Below, in pieces: positions 12,385-23,810 of a DNA stretch of 64,000 nt (its first letter is position 1; the number at the start of each line of letters is the position of its first letter). The DNA lies in NCBI GenBank assembly GCA_002914845.1, contig JXTC01000019.1, positions 532,057 through 596,056 on the forward strand, in the 5' to 3' direction. Under the pieces are notes generated by a model that was given only the letters and a program-made list of their open reading frames with translations, did not search any database and was not told the DNA's origin. The translations under genes were made by a program, and so were the position numbers. The DNA is from Trema orientale. Its lineage: Eukaryota > Streptophyta > Magnoliopsida > Rosales > Cannabaceae.

Positions 12385-15300
12385 CTAAATGGCATTTTCC
12401 GGGATTACCGTCAGAAGATTAAATTCACGTTCCAAACTCCATGAATACTCGTCCCGGTTGCTAATTGTTAAGTTGTACTCTTGGAAGTAACCATTGTATG
12501 TAACCATAGAAATAGTGGCCCTGGAAAAATCCCAAATGGAAGGCAGAGATTTTACTGCAATCATCATTTGAAACTCTAGGACTTGCAAAAAGAATGAAAT
12601 CTAGAACTTGCATTCGATTAGGAAAACTGCTGAAAGATCTACTAAATCGACAAAACATAGAACTCAACTTACACAGAATGCGGGAGAGTGTGGTGGGAAA
12701 AAGAAAGAAAAAAGACTATTTAAGTGAAGAAAAATGGACAACTTACCTACATGCTACGATCTGAGATGTTGACGAGTCGGTAACCCTGTCAACCCTTCTA
12801 ACTACCGCATGGCTGAAAAAGATCACCAAATTTTATGAACTAATAGCCTAATATATGAAAATACAAAAACATAAATAAAATGCATCTTACATCTTAAGCG
12901 ATCAATTACCATAACATCCAAACACTTAGTAATTAGGTAAAGAGAAAATGTGCATTATGATCCACATGGCTATTAATTGAATAGATAGAAAAATCAATAA
13001 CGATAATGCATTATTATCTAGGATATCTCTGCTTAAGCTAAAAATAAGTTCAGAAGTTCTGTGTTTCACAAGCCCATGTAATCTGAATACCGGCTAGCAA
13101 CTGAATCCCTCTGCAGTGTATTATTGTACTTCCAAAATCATGCTCGAACACAAGGACATGATATTTCCTACAGAAGAGTTGAATGAAAGCAAATTAATCT
13201 CCAACAAACAAATCTGACTTTTCACCTTTTAACTCCTGCTGGTGCAGCATTATGAAGTACATCATGGTGGGCTGGATCCAATGCATCAGAAACATACTCA
13301 GGTATTATTGATCCCAAAATAATACTTGATCTTCTGCCTCTGCAAAGCGAAAAGGGTGCCGGAAACAAGGTTAAACTGATTTGTTTTTTACTAGTGTCAG
13401 TTAGGTTGTAGGACAAAATTCTCCCTATGTCTCCCTATGCAGATACAAGTCAGATAAATCAGACTACATGGAATCTTGTGAAGACACACAGTTCAATTAT
13501 TGCACTTACAAATGCACAAAGCTAGCATAAATTATTGCACTTCAAATGCACGTGTACAAACTCATACATATAACTACACAGCCACACATAAAAACACATA
13601 CATAAACACATTATGTGCATAATACATGTCTGGTCTCGAAACTAAAATATGAAGTACATCCATATCTTAAAGAAAAAATTGCACCTGTGCTTAGTTTGAT
13701 ATGAAGATCTTCTCAATGAAGTCTGTTATTTATTTTTCACTCCCTTTTTTCTTCTGAAGTGAAGATTGACCAGCACGTATTAGTAAACAAGTCAAATTAT
13801 AGGTAAAATCATCCTTCAAATATAGTTCATCCATATCACCCCTTTCGGTAGCTTGACACTACTGGAAACTAGTAGAAGGAAATGAGTATAGTACTACCGT
13901 GATAAATTGGAAGATATGGAAAAGTTGGAAATCATGGGTTACTCTCTAACACAAAATAATCAATAGTACTACACGTAGAAGAAAGAGATTCTAAAAGAGG
14001 GGCACAAATTTATTTTTAAAAAAAAAAAAAAAAACCCTACTGGAAATGAAAAGGTGACAATAGTCTTTGAAACACCAAAAAGAAAGTACACAGAATAAGA
14101 ACAAGATAGAGAGAAAAGTATTGAGCAGAGAGTTATATAAACCCACAACGCAATAAACAGGTTAGCAACAGCAAGCCTACAAGAAAAATAGCAACCCGTT
14201 ACAAATAGGTTGGTTAGACGTGGTAAATATTAGTATTATGTCCTAACCCCTAGAGAGAATTTTCAGTCACGGTTCTCACCTCTGGCATAAAGCGAACCCA
14301 AGAGAGAAAGCATGAACTGACCCTGACGAACTTGTGGCTACAAGAATATCTGGAAGCTCCATAGATGGCCCAAATGACAAGGAAAATATGGTTGATGGAT
14401 ATGTCCCTCTTCGAAAACTATAAGACTTTTAACAAAAATTTGTTAAAATTTGCTATCTTGCACTGTAGTTACACTAGATCAGAGAAGGGCTATGGAACTA
14501 ATTTCCCAAGTCTCACTTAATATAAAGAAAATAAAACAAACAGAGCAGAGAATCATGCAACATGAAAAATGTTTCGAGTTATTACATTACATACAAAATC
14601 TTGTTTGACTTTATTATTTATAAAGTGAAAAAAAAAGAAAGATACCGAGTTTAATTGATACGACGTACTACACATGGATACACATGCAAGCACAAAAGCA
14701 TACATTAATAGCAGTCGTATTGTAAAGCAGCAACAAAAAAAATAAATAAATAAATATACAAAAAAACAAATAGTGCATGGTAACTAAAGTATCTGGTCCA
14801 GCTACTTACTTAGCAGATCCATCATGCAGATCTGATCCGCTGCTAGTACATTTTATTGTGGAAACACAAAAGAATTATTCTCAGTAACAAATCTACAAAA
14901 TCTCTCTAGAATTTTAAAAAGGAAAGCCTCACAGGATGAAGGATACAAAATGGATCAAAGGAAACTTGTTGATTCTGTTGGTAATGCTAAAAGAGAGGTG
15001 TGAGCGTTACAGGATGGTGGCTCATAGTGTCCAATCAATTAATGCATATTTGGTAATTCCCACTTTATTTATTCTGTAATATCAATTACCTGCTCTGGTT
15101 TACTTCAAAATACGTCTTCAGAAACGCCTAAAGCTACAAACATCTACACGAAGTTCTCAATAATTTTAGCATCTAAACCTATTTTCTTACCTGACTTTAA
15201 GTTTGAGATGATGACAAAATAGGTTATTTCTGAATTAAAAAAAAGTATTTAACTATCTTTAATACCATGCTTTAAACAATAAGTAATCATGATACTATTG

Positions 15301-18300
15301 ATCCTGAAATTTTGAAAATTGGAACATGATCCACTACCTTAGTTGCTTCAGAAACCAGATGAACTCTGATTATGGTTCCCTGCTCAGATGCTGTTGCTAT
15401 GTACATCCCATTGGAAGAAAGGGTCATTGCAGCCAGCGGGGAACGATGTGCATCTATCTGTAATTGATTGATTAAATACAAAGATCAACACAGGAATAAG
15501 AATGGACCACAGAAAATAAGGACAAATTCATTTGTTGCCTATCTGATAGACTGATACTATGACCTCCCTAACTGAAACAATAATGTAATCTCAGGCTTAT
15601 AAGTGAACATATCTTAGCAATGGTGTAACAAAATTTTTAAAGAAATAAATTTCATTAATCATAGGAGACATACATAGAAACATACTATGACCTTCCTAAC
15701 AATTAGAATCAATAATGTAATCTCAGGCTTAAAATTCGCTTGTTGCGTATCTGAAGCTATGACCTTCCTAACAATTAGAAACAACAATTCAATCTCAGGC
15801 TTAAAAGTAAACATATCTCAGTAATGGAGTAAAAAAAATTTTTAAGAAATAAATTTTATGAATCATAGGAGAGACACACACACACAAATGAGGTCTTTCA
15901 CACTTTCATCATATCTTTGATCATTTATGACAGAATAATTTATGCCATAACCTCACAATGAGAATGCAGGTCCATAGCATTATACAACAACACAGATCCT
16001 CTAGTGGTGCTAGCAGGAAGAGCCACAAAGCAAGCATCCAAATTAGGGGAGAATGCACAAAGTCCTGAAAAAACAAATATATTAGTATCACATATATACA
16101 TATATACATAAATTTTTAAAGGGCACCAATCAAGTAGGTTGTTTTTTTTTTTTTAACCTATCTATAGGTATTATTTCGCCCAATTAAAATTCTTTATGCA
16201 CATCCTTTCATGGTAAAAAATAGAGAGATAAAGAGCATTAAATAATGTGTACCTATTGTTATTATTTTTTTTTCCCAATTACTCAAATCAAGGTAGCTTT
16301 TAGATAATGATACAACAGCTAAAAAAAATATCTATAGATAGGTTTAAAAAAAGTACCTACTGGATTATGGCCCATTTTTAATATATATGTGATGAGTATG
16401 AAAAGGTGGCAATTCTAGGGGCACAAATATGTTCCTTCAGAAAAAACGACTATCATTGATAACCACAGAAGCTGCATCTAGTGACCAATTTCGTATTTGA
16501 TACAGAAGGCCTTGAACAAAAAGTTGAAACAAAGTAATAAAATAAAACTTATACAAACTCTATAAAAAAGTGGCAACCGGAAGCATATCAGGATTGGCCA
16601 TGTACAGTCTATCAATAAGGTATGAAAAAGTGGCAACTGGAAGCATATCAGGATTGGCCATGTACAGTCTATCAGTAAGCTCTTTACTTCAGAAACAATT
16701 AAGCAATTACTTTTGCAGTATTTCTTATGATTGTAAAAGGAAATCTTAATGGTAAAATAGGTAATAAGAATGGAATGTTAATAGTAAAATAGGTAATATG
16801 ATATGGAATTCAACCTCACCTTTTACATTCGGCACTGTATCAATGGTGTCCAAGATTGCTAGACTATTAATGTCATATACATACGTCTTCTCTTGCAGAA
16901 TGACAACAAGCCTACATGTGTAAGATTGTCTATGAATTTATTCAATAAAAAGGAAGAAAGTGTACAACTTCTTATGGTGGAAGAAATTATGTCCTAATTG
17001 CTTAAATGGACGGTCTACTGTTCACGTTTAAAAGGGCATGACAAGACGAGGGAAAAGGAAATTACCAGTCTTAGAAAGGTGATGTCTTATAAAGGCACAA
17101 ATTTTAAAATCTGTGGGACATCAGTTTCAAGCCAAGAAGAGCAAGAGTCTTCAATTGTCTTCAGGCAAAAGCATAAAAATTTGGAACTACTACCCAGACA
17201 AAGAATAGGGTAGTCTGACATTAGTGTTGAATGCAATATGCTGAGGAACCTAGCTTTATATCCCCTTAAATTCATATTATTAATTTTCAAAGGGGTTCCC
17301 AATAATTTTTCCTTAAAAATATTGATATATATTACGAGTTCGCATTCAAACACAGGTTATATTACATGTACTCAATCTCGTGCCTTGGGAAAAATGAAAA
17401 ATAAAGACAAATTTGTTCATCAACTTCGGCATAAAGTGATATTGTACCTTTTCTTATTCATGCGAACGGCTAGTATTGACGTCAAAAAATTCAATTCTCG
17501 CAGAGCAGTTCCTGTCATTGTATTGAACAAACAGAGACGACGTGGGGATAAAGACGGCTGTGGCAAACATACATAAGGAAAAGAAACTTTTAATATAAGT
17601 GTACAAACAAACATCTCTAGGTAAAGAAATAAGCGGTGTGCACGCAGGCACCTGTTCACCCGCTCCGACAATGGCTAGTAGACTAGAGGTAAACAGCATT
17701 TCAACAATAGTGAAAGCTCCAATAGCTGAGAATGAAATGAATTCTTTTAGACACTTTGACAAACTTTCCGTTCAAACGATTATTTCATACACTTTCAAGC
17801 ATAATAATATTTCTAGGTTCAACGAGAACTTCGTAATGACCAAAACAGTACTTCAATCAGGTTTACTAAGATCATAATAAAATATTATTCCAAAATTGCC
17901 TCCACAGAGCTAAATCACTGCCAAAAAAAAGAAAAAAAACACTCAGTTTCTTGCTTGGCAACATTTTTGCTTTCTATTTCTAATCATGATTTGAATGATG
18001 GAGATTTTCTCAAACTACAATCTTTGCTTTTTATTTCACTTTTAATATTTAAAAATAAAAAAATAAGTAGAAATTTTCCTAAATAATTTAGGCAAAATTT
18101 CTATCTTTCAGTGATCATACAGTCCATAATTTGGTTTAAAGACTTAAAACTCTGTATAACTAAAGCTAACAAGCATATTATTTACATGATAACTATGAAA
18201 AATAAAAAAGACAAATCCCTAATTTTCTATAATGACTTGCCTCGTTCGAAGAAGAGCCTTCCAGTATTGGAATCAAATATTTTGATGCCATCTCTTGTAC

Positions 18301-18509
18301 CTATTACAAAGCAACTGCAAAAATTGGATCTAATTAACATCTCATTCTCCAAAAACAAAATATATTGTACTATAAATATATATATATTATTCTCTATTTG
18401 TTTCCCGAGAAAATAACATGGCAAAAACAGAATTTTCTGTGAAAATCTACCTGGCGTCCTGATTGAAGGAAGCGCATAGGATAGGATTGGAGGTCGACTG
18501 GTTGGCCAT
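12385..18509 (-). CDS. ATG18B: ATG18b-like PROPPIN, autophagy PtdIns3P-binding beta-propeller
   Basis: Eleven exons (minus strand): 18509-18451, 18314-18241, 17725-17652, 17557-17448, 16911-16820, 16064-15952, 15457-15338, 14425-14280, 13339-13226, 12812-12747, 12520-12385. They total 1104 nt (367 aa, against about 362 in Arabidopsis ATG18b), with every phase closing. Recognisable blocks are [12 protein letters not shown] at the start, [56 protein letters not shown]-type [31 protein letters not shown], and the FRRG phosphoinositide-binding motif at residues 218-221 ([11 protein letters not shown]). The C-terminus has [12 protein letters not shown] and SLEREFNLL. The family forms a seven-bladed WD40 propeller that binds PtdIns3P on the phagophore and works with ATG2. 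The opening MANQS and the whole layout match ATG18b rather than ATG18a. Intron 2 has a GC donor. Introns hold a MITE and a tandem duplication. Confidence 0.96.
16121..16373. mobile_element. 253-bp MITE in ATG18b intron 5
   Basis: The left end GGGCACCAATCAAGTAGGT pairs with the reverse complement of the right end, GGGCCATAATCCAGTAGGT, then T-runs and ACCTATCTATAG on both arms. Flanks ATTTTTAAA (16112-16120) and ATTTTTAAT (16374-16382) are an 8-of-9 target duplication. Relatives are at 45237-45460 and 51761-52010. It lies between exons 5 and 6 and leaves both splice sites intact. Confidence 0.88.
16561..16680. repeat. 60-bp tandem duplication in ATG18b intron 5
   Basis: Two 60-bp units (16561-16620, 16621-16680) with about five differences, both containing GGAAGCATATCAGGATTGGC and CATGTACAGTCTATCA. 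Confidence 0.93.
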
Positions 18510-18531
18510 GGAAGAAATCTTTGAAGTCAGG

Positions 18532-18537
18532 CTACAT
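18532..18537 (-). promoter_or_regulatory. Minimal start-stop uORF (ATG TAG) upstream of ATG18b
   Basis: On the minus strand CCATGTAGCC places an ATG directly followed by TAG, ending 22 nt before the ATG18b start codon. If it lies in the 5' leader, as the distance suggests, it is a minimal AUG-stop element of the kind known to stall ribosomes in plants. Transcript evidence is lacking. Confidence 0.45.
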
Positions 18538-18942
18538 GGACAGGATAGTCATAGCTGAATTGCATCAAAATTCAAGTAGGAAAGTAATCAGAGTCTGGTT
18601 TTCTTTTCTTTTTTTCTTTTTTTTTTCTCAGGAGAGTTTGAATTGAAATCAACCTGAAAAGAAGAAGAAGAAGAAGAGAATATAAGAATTAAATTATTTT
18701 AAATTTATTTATTTATTTATATACTGATTACGTTTTAAAAAAATTAAATATCAAATACAGTGGATGGTTAAGTGCAAGGCAAGGCATGGGCCATGGAGGT
18801 TGTACCGAGTGGGTCCCTTCTGTACCTCTTCGGCCCATTAAGAGTTGGGCTGAGCAGTGAGAGTGACACATGTAAGAGAAAAGGATATGGATATGACTAA
18901 ATGGGGCCAAAATGTCTTTTTAAGACCACTTTTTGGGTTTTG

Positions 18943-20423
18943 GACACCTATATCTATTTTTTAAAAAATAATACCAAATTTACGACCTTTCAAAAATAAT
19001 AAAAATCCGTACGACTTTTTTTATGGTATTTTTCTAAATATTTTGAAAGTTAGAAAACGTGGTGGCATTTTAGTAAATAAGTCATCTTTTTTTAAACAGG
19101 AAACTACAAAGGTTTCTTGGAAACTAATTTAGTTTAATTTAGTTTCCTATTAGCGGAATATTATGTAAGTAAGTAAATTACAGGAAACCGTTACGGTTTC
19201 CTGGAAATCAGTTTAATTTCCTTTAGCCAAAAGCCATGTACGTAAATAAATCACAAGAAAGTATAAAGGTTTCTTGGAAACCATTTTGGTTTCCTTTAGC
19301 CGAATATCCTGTACGTAAGTAAATCACATGAAACCATGAACATTTCTGGGAAATCATTGTGATTTCCCTTTTGCAGAATGTCCTGTAGCTAAATAAATCA
19401 CAAGAAACCATCGTGGTTTCCAAATGTTCTGTACGTAAGTAAATCACATGAAACTATGAACATTTCTGGGAAACCATTGTGGTTTCTTTTTTGCAGAATG
19501 TCCTATAGCTAAATAAATTACAGGAAACCATCGTGGTTTCTTTTTAACAGATTGCCCTGTAGCTAAGTAAATTACAGGAAACCATAAAAATTTCTTAGAA
19601 ACCATTGTGGTTTCTTTTTGAATAACAGTCAACTACACTAAAAACAAACAAACAAAGATCCACTTTCATGAAGATCAAAGATTACCTAGATTAATCAAAT
19701 TAGTAAAATAACAGTCCTGAAGGCTAATCCTCATGAAGATTAAAGGTCATTACAGCAAAAAAAAAATACTAAATCTGTTTACAGAATCCAAACAAAGACC
19801 CAAAAATTCTTCAGACCCAAATTCATTGGAGTTAATTCTCTTTCTCGCTATCCTAAAAAGAATCACTTTTGTGTTTGTTTATGGGTAATCAGCCACCATC
19901 GACACCGTCTTCTTGGACTTTATCTTTGATTTACTCCTTAACATATATAAATATATACATATACCTATATATATATTCATTCTTCTTATAACAGTGTCTT
20001 CTTTTTCAAGAATTTAGTTTAGGCGTTAGAGATCAATAAAATAACTAATCCAAAATTAAAACCTATTCTTGATAGATAGATATCCCAAAATAAAGAGAAG
20101 AAAATCAATTAGGATTCTGAAAATAATATGGGGGAGGAAATTTGACTTACAGTGTAGGAAGAAAGCTTTAAAGTAGCTGCAATCCCCTCGACCGTGTCAA
20201 TGACCCTCTCCTCGAAGCAACCTCGCCATAGTTTGTTCTATTTAGGCTCCTCCAACTTTAGGCCCAAAAATATAGTCGTAATGAATTAAAGGGGGAGAGC
20301 GAGAGAAAGAAGGAAGGAAGAAAGGAAAATATGTCATTTTTCTAAAACATACCGTATAAAATTAAGTGATTTCACCTACACCGTATTATTGGTATAATTT
20401 TTTAAAAGGTAGTGCACCGTGTC
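18943..20423. mobile_element. Inverted-repeat element with GGAAACC/GGTTTCC array (copy 1)
   Basis: The left end begins GACACCTATATCTATTTTTT and continues AAAAATAATACCAAATTTACG. The reverse complement of the right end begins GACACGGTGCACTACCTTTT and continues AAAAAATTATACCAATAATACGG, an imperfect ~42-bp inverted repeat. The interior from about 19098 to 19615 is eight tandem units of 48-84 bp. Each has a GGAAACC...GGTTTCC hairpin word, then GAATGTCCTGTA(CG/GC)TAAGTAAATCAC or variants. The region 19800-20260 is unique-looking with GC-richer patches. Open frames crossing the array are repeat artefacts. A second copy is at 26143-27320. Confidence 0.72.
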
Positions 20424-20674
20424 TTTTTCTCCCACTTTTTTTAATAAGTTTTTTTAGGATTGAAAAATATGGCTCACATAGTCTAAAATATGATAATGTA
20501 TCTCTTTTAACCCAATCATTTTCTAATATGACCCTATCAAATTTGACATGCCTCACACACTTTCTCATAAAACTCTAAAACCTCCATTTTCTCTCCTTTC
20601 TCTCTCTATTTCACCATTTTCTCTCATTTCTCTCTCCATTTTCTCTCTAAAATCTGAAGAAAAAATCTTATAAA
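20424..20674. other. Pyrimidine-rich leader-like sequence
   Basis: From about 20575 the plus strand is a run of CTCTC/TTTCTC words (for example TTTCTCTCCTTTCTCTCTC) directly ahead of the ATGs of the duplicated block. It resembles a plant 5' leader, but no transcript evidence exists here. Confidence 0.35.
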
Positions 20675-20986
20675 GAAGCTTTTCTCTTTTCTTCAATGAA
20701 CCCAAAAAATTCGATAATGGTGAAGACCCATCAAACCGAAGCTAAGAAGTCATTTTCAAAAACTGCAGGCATGTCGTCGGCTAAAATTTGAAGAAAAAAC
20801 CTCATAAAACTGAATTCAAAAACCATCCAAAAACTACATCAATTTAAACTCGAAAATTTCACACCCACTTTCATCAAGAAGCTTTTCTCTTTTCTCCAAT
20901 GAACCCAAAAAATTCGATAATGGTGAAGACCCATCAAACCGAAGCTAAGAAGTCATTTTCAAAAACTGCAGGCATGTCGTCGGCTA
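20675..20986. repeat. 109-bp direct duplication, 203 bp apart
   Basis: Copies at 20675-20783 and 20878-20986 differ at one base (CTTCAATG against CTCCAATG). Both include ATGAACCCAAAAAATTCGAT and GCAGGCATGTCGTCGGCTA. The first copy runs into a stop (ATTTGA) soon after. The second continues into an 84-codon frame. Confidence 0.93.
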
Positions 20987-21153
20987 GAAAGAAGGCAAAA
21001 TCCCCATCTAAGTCTCTGGCTAAGACTCTAGTGCCGAAGACCACTATCCCCCAGCAAAACCCGACCGATTTCAAAGACAAAAGTGCGGTAGAAGCTGCGT
21101 ACGAGAAAGCAAAGATTGGTTTTTATATTTATGCGAAAATTCTTGTTTTTTGA
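20899..21153 (+). other. 84-codon Lys-rich open frame, possibly exon 1 of an element gene
   Basis: The frame starts MNPKNSIMVKTHQTEAKKSF and is basic (runs such as ARKKAKSPSKSLAK), then FKDKSAVEAAYEKAKIG. A donor-like AAG|ATTGGT is weak and no clear downstream exon was found. I do not recognise a family. The composition is GC-richer than the flanks and the block follows a CT-rich leader, so it could be the first exon of a transposon-borne or captured gene. Equally it may not be expressed. It sits immediately before the GGTCAAG word array. Confidence 0.3.
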
Positions 21154-21219
21154 CATTGTATATTAGGAAAAAAGCTATCTTGACTTCTTCGAATGGACTG
21201 AATGTTTCAGATTTTGATG

Positions 21220-22860
21220 TTCTGATGGGATCAAGAATAATCCTGACCTGAGATAATAAAGTTCTTGACTCGGGTCAAGTTCTCTTGATCTAGGTCTAAA
21301 AGTTATAGACCCAAGCCAAGTGTTTCTTCGCTCTAGTCAAGAGCTTATTTACTGGAGTTAAAATCTTCTTAGCTCTAACCTGAGCTAAGTACTTCTTGAG
21401 CCTAGTCAAATCTTCTTGACTCTTATCAAGTACTTCTTAGTCTCACGTCAAGAGCTCCATGACCTCTCGGTCAAGAAGCTCTTGACTATTAGGTCAAAAG
21501 GTACTTGACCTCCTGTTTATTTGAATTTCTCTGGTTGAGGTCAAGAAGCTTTTGACATCTTGGGTCAAGTGCTCCTTGACCTTGTGTCAGGAAGTTCTTG
21601 ACCCTGGGTCAAGGATTACTTGACCATCTCATTTGATCCTCACTTGATATTATTGTTTTATTTAACTTGATGTTTTGCTATTATTCAGCAGGAACTGTGA
21701 TATGTTTGTCATCAAATATGTTGTGTTCCTGATGTCTGACAAGTAAATTGCATCATAAGCTTGCGTGCGAGTTGTACTATCATAGATTGCAGAAATATGA
21801 TGATTATGTTAAAACTAACCAATAGGAGTAACTCAATTTAGGGAAGCAACGACAATATTTTATTTTGATTGTGATTCAGACAATTACTTTTTTTTTCTAT
21901 TTTTAGCTTGTGGTTTCTATGATTGGTGAACAATATTCAGTATTTACTTATATTTTTTATATATTCGGTAACTATCATCTTACTAAAATTCATTTATTCA
22001 ATAGATGTTTCGGTGAAATTCAATGCATTTGATAAAATTATTATTTATTACTTTAGGTCAAAAAAAACTTGACTCTATATTAGATCTATCTTGACTCAAG
22101 ATCAAGAATATCTTGACTTCAAGGCAAGTATTACTTGACCCAAGGTCAAGAATTTCTTAAATTGATGAGTACATAAAATTGTATTCAATTTTTAGATTAA
22201 AGAGATTGTAACCCCATGCAAGAAATTTTTGACATGAGGGTCAATACGTTTTTGACTTAATTAATGAATTGGGAAACAAAATATAACAAATTTTTTGATC
22301 CCAGATAAGAAAATCTTGAGATTGGTTCAATAAGTTTCAATTTATAAATTTAAAAATGCATCACATACAGCATCGTGACCAAGTTTCATATAACACTTTA
22401 TAACCCCTACTGAAAATGTTGTTGACTCCAAATCAAGTACTTTTTTCCTTAAGTCAATATCTTTTTGACTTCGGATCAAGAAAATCTTGACCACAAGTTA
22501 ATAACTTATTACCCCTAAGGTAAGAGTTTTTTAACCCCAAGTCAGGATCTTCTTGTCGCATTTTTGTAGGACGGTCTGCAGATTTATTAATCGTACTATA
22601 GAGCGGAATCGAACTAGGACATATCTGCCTCTTGTGCCCTGAATTGCCACAGCAAAAAACTTTTGCTTGACTGAGTCCTCAACGGTTGATTCAATATAAT
22701 ATTGACCAAAGGTTAAGATGATATTAACTTAATGTCAAGTTAGTTTTGACCATACATCAACATCAATTTGACCTACCTCTTCAAAGTAATATAATCTTGA
22801 TCAAAAGTCAAGGGGATCTTGACCTGAGATCAAGTTAATCTTGACCAACAGCGTCACGAC
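21220..22860. repeat. GGTCAAG/CTTGACC word-dense tract
   Basis: By eye about 37 occurrences of TTGAC or its complement GTCAA in 1.6 kb, where about three would be expected at this base composition. Many sit in palindromic pairs such as CTTGACCCTGGGTCAAG, CTTGACTCGGGTCAAG and CTTGACCCAAGGTCAAG. The spacing is irregular (10-40 bp). There is a sparse gap at 21660-22050. TTGAC(C/T) is also the WRKY W-box core. No long open frame crosses it. Confidence 0.85.
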
Positions 22861-23810
22861 ACAGCGTCACGATGAGATTTACAAAATATTAAAAAGATTA
22901 TGAATATACCAAAACATGGAAATTCTAGCACAATAATGCCCAGATCAGTATTATAGTCCTTTCTCAAATATTACTTACTCAATATCAACCATAAAAAACC
23001 AATCTTGAATAAAACTTCATTATTTACCTTCAAAGTCCGAACAATTCCCCAATATAATTCTCTCATTTTCTAGCTGAGTTTTTTTTTATAAATTAGTTAA
23101 ATAGTTGTTAAGAGACACAGTTATTAACAAATGGAGAAAGAAAAAGCTGGACAGAGCAAGTATAAACTAGAAGAGAGAAAGAGAGAGAGTGTGTGTGTGA
23201 AATAAAATACAATGAGACATAGAAATAAAGAGATTAATTAGGTTCACAGTTTGAAGCTTTCATAGTCCTCTAGAGATGGAAACCAAAAATGTGATTTTCG
23301 GAGAGAACCGACGAAGAAGAAGAAGAAGTGAAGGAGAGAGAGAACGAAAATACAAAAGAAAGAGAGAGAGAAAAATGTATCAACTGAGAGAGAGAGAGAG
23401 AGAGAGAGAGAATCACTTAATGCTCCACCTACCAGTTCACTTTTGACCAATGGCAGATTTGAAAATCGCTTTCTTTTTCTCTCCACCTAGTCTTAATTTT
23501 TAGTCATAAAAAAGACATTATGTCAATCTAGTCTTAAAAAAGACTAAAGGACCCTAAATAGTCCTATGTCCTTATCTCCACATAAAAATGACTAATTTGT
23601 GCCAAAATGACATTTTGTGTATTTTTTCAAAAATAACACTTTTAAAAGTGTGAAGGACGTCAGCTTGTCCATATAAAAACTATTATTTAGGATATTTTCA
23701 TAGTAAAAAAGCTAAACTATAGGTCAAGATGTCCTTGGCACTCTTAAAAATATTATTTTGAAAAAAATTGTACAAAATAGTCATTTTGGCCCAAGTTGGT
23801 CCTACCCATG
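22861..23810. other. Repeat-derived spacer, no gene seen
   Basis: Contains GA-rich microsatellite DNA (about 23160-23200 and 23330-23412) and, at 23600-23790, a pair of roughly inverted ends (CCAAAATGACATTTTGTG and ACAAAATAGTCATTTTGG) typical of a small TIR element. The 80-codon minus-strand frame over the GA tract is low-complexity and not supported as a gene. Confidence 0.5.

Noticed and set aside
17238..17877. Plus-strand frames of 92-112 codons across ATG18b exons 3-5
   Set aside because: Antisense shadows of the ATG18b exons; the minus-strand frames carry the conserved protein.
18728..18910. 60-codon minus-strand frame upstream of ATG18b
   Set aside because: No domain, no conservation cue. 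It lies in the probable promoter region and begins in repeat-flanking DNA.
19223..19632. Two minus-strand frames (62 and 74 codons) with repeated SCDLF/PVIYLA motifs
   Set aside because: The repeats come from the tandem GGAAACC array; the peptide repetition mirrors the DNA units and crosses no gene-like boundary.
23244..23486. 80-codon minus-strand frame with a Ser/Leu run
   Set aside because: The Ser-Leu run is a translated GA microsatellite.
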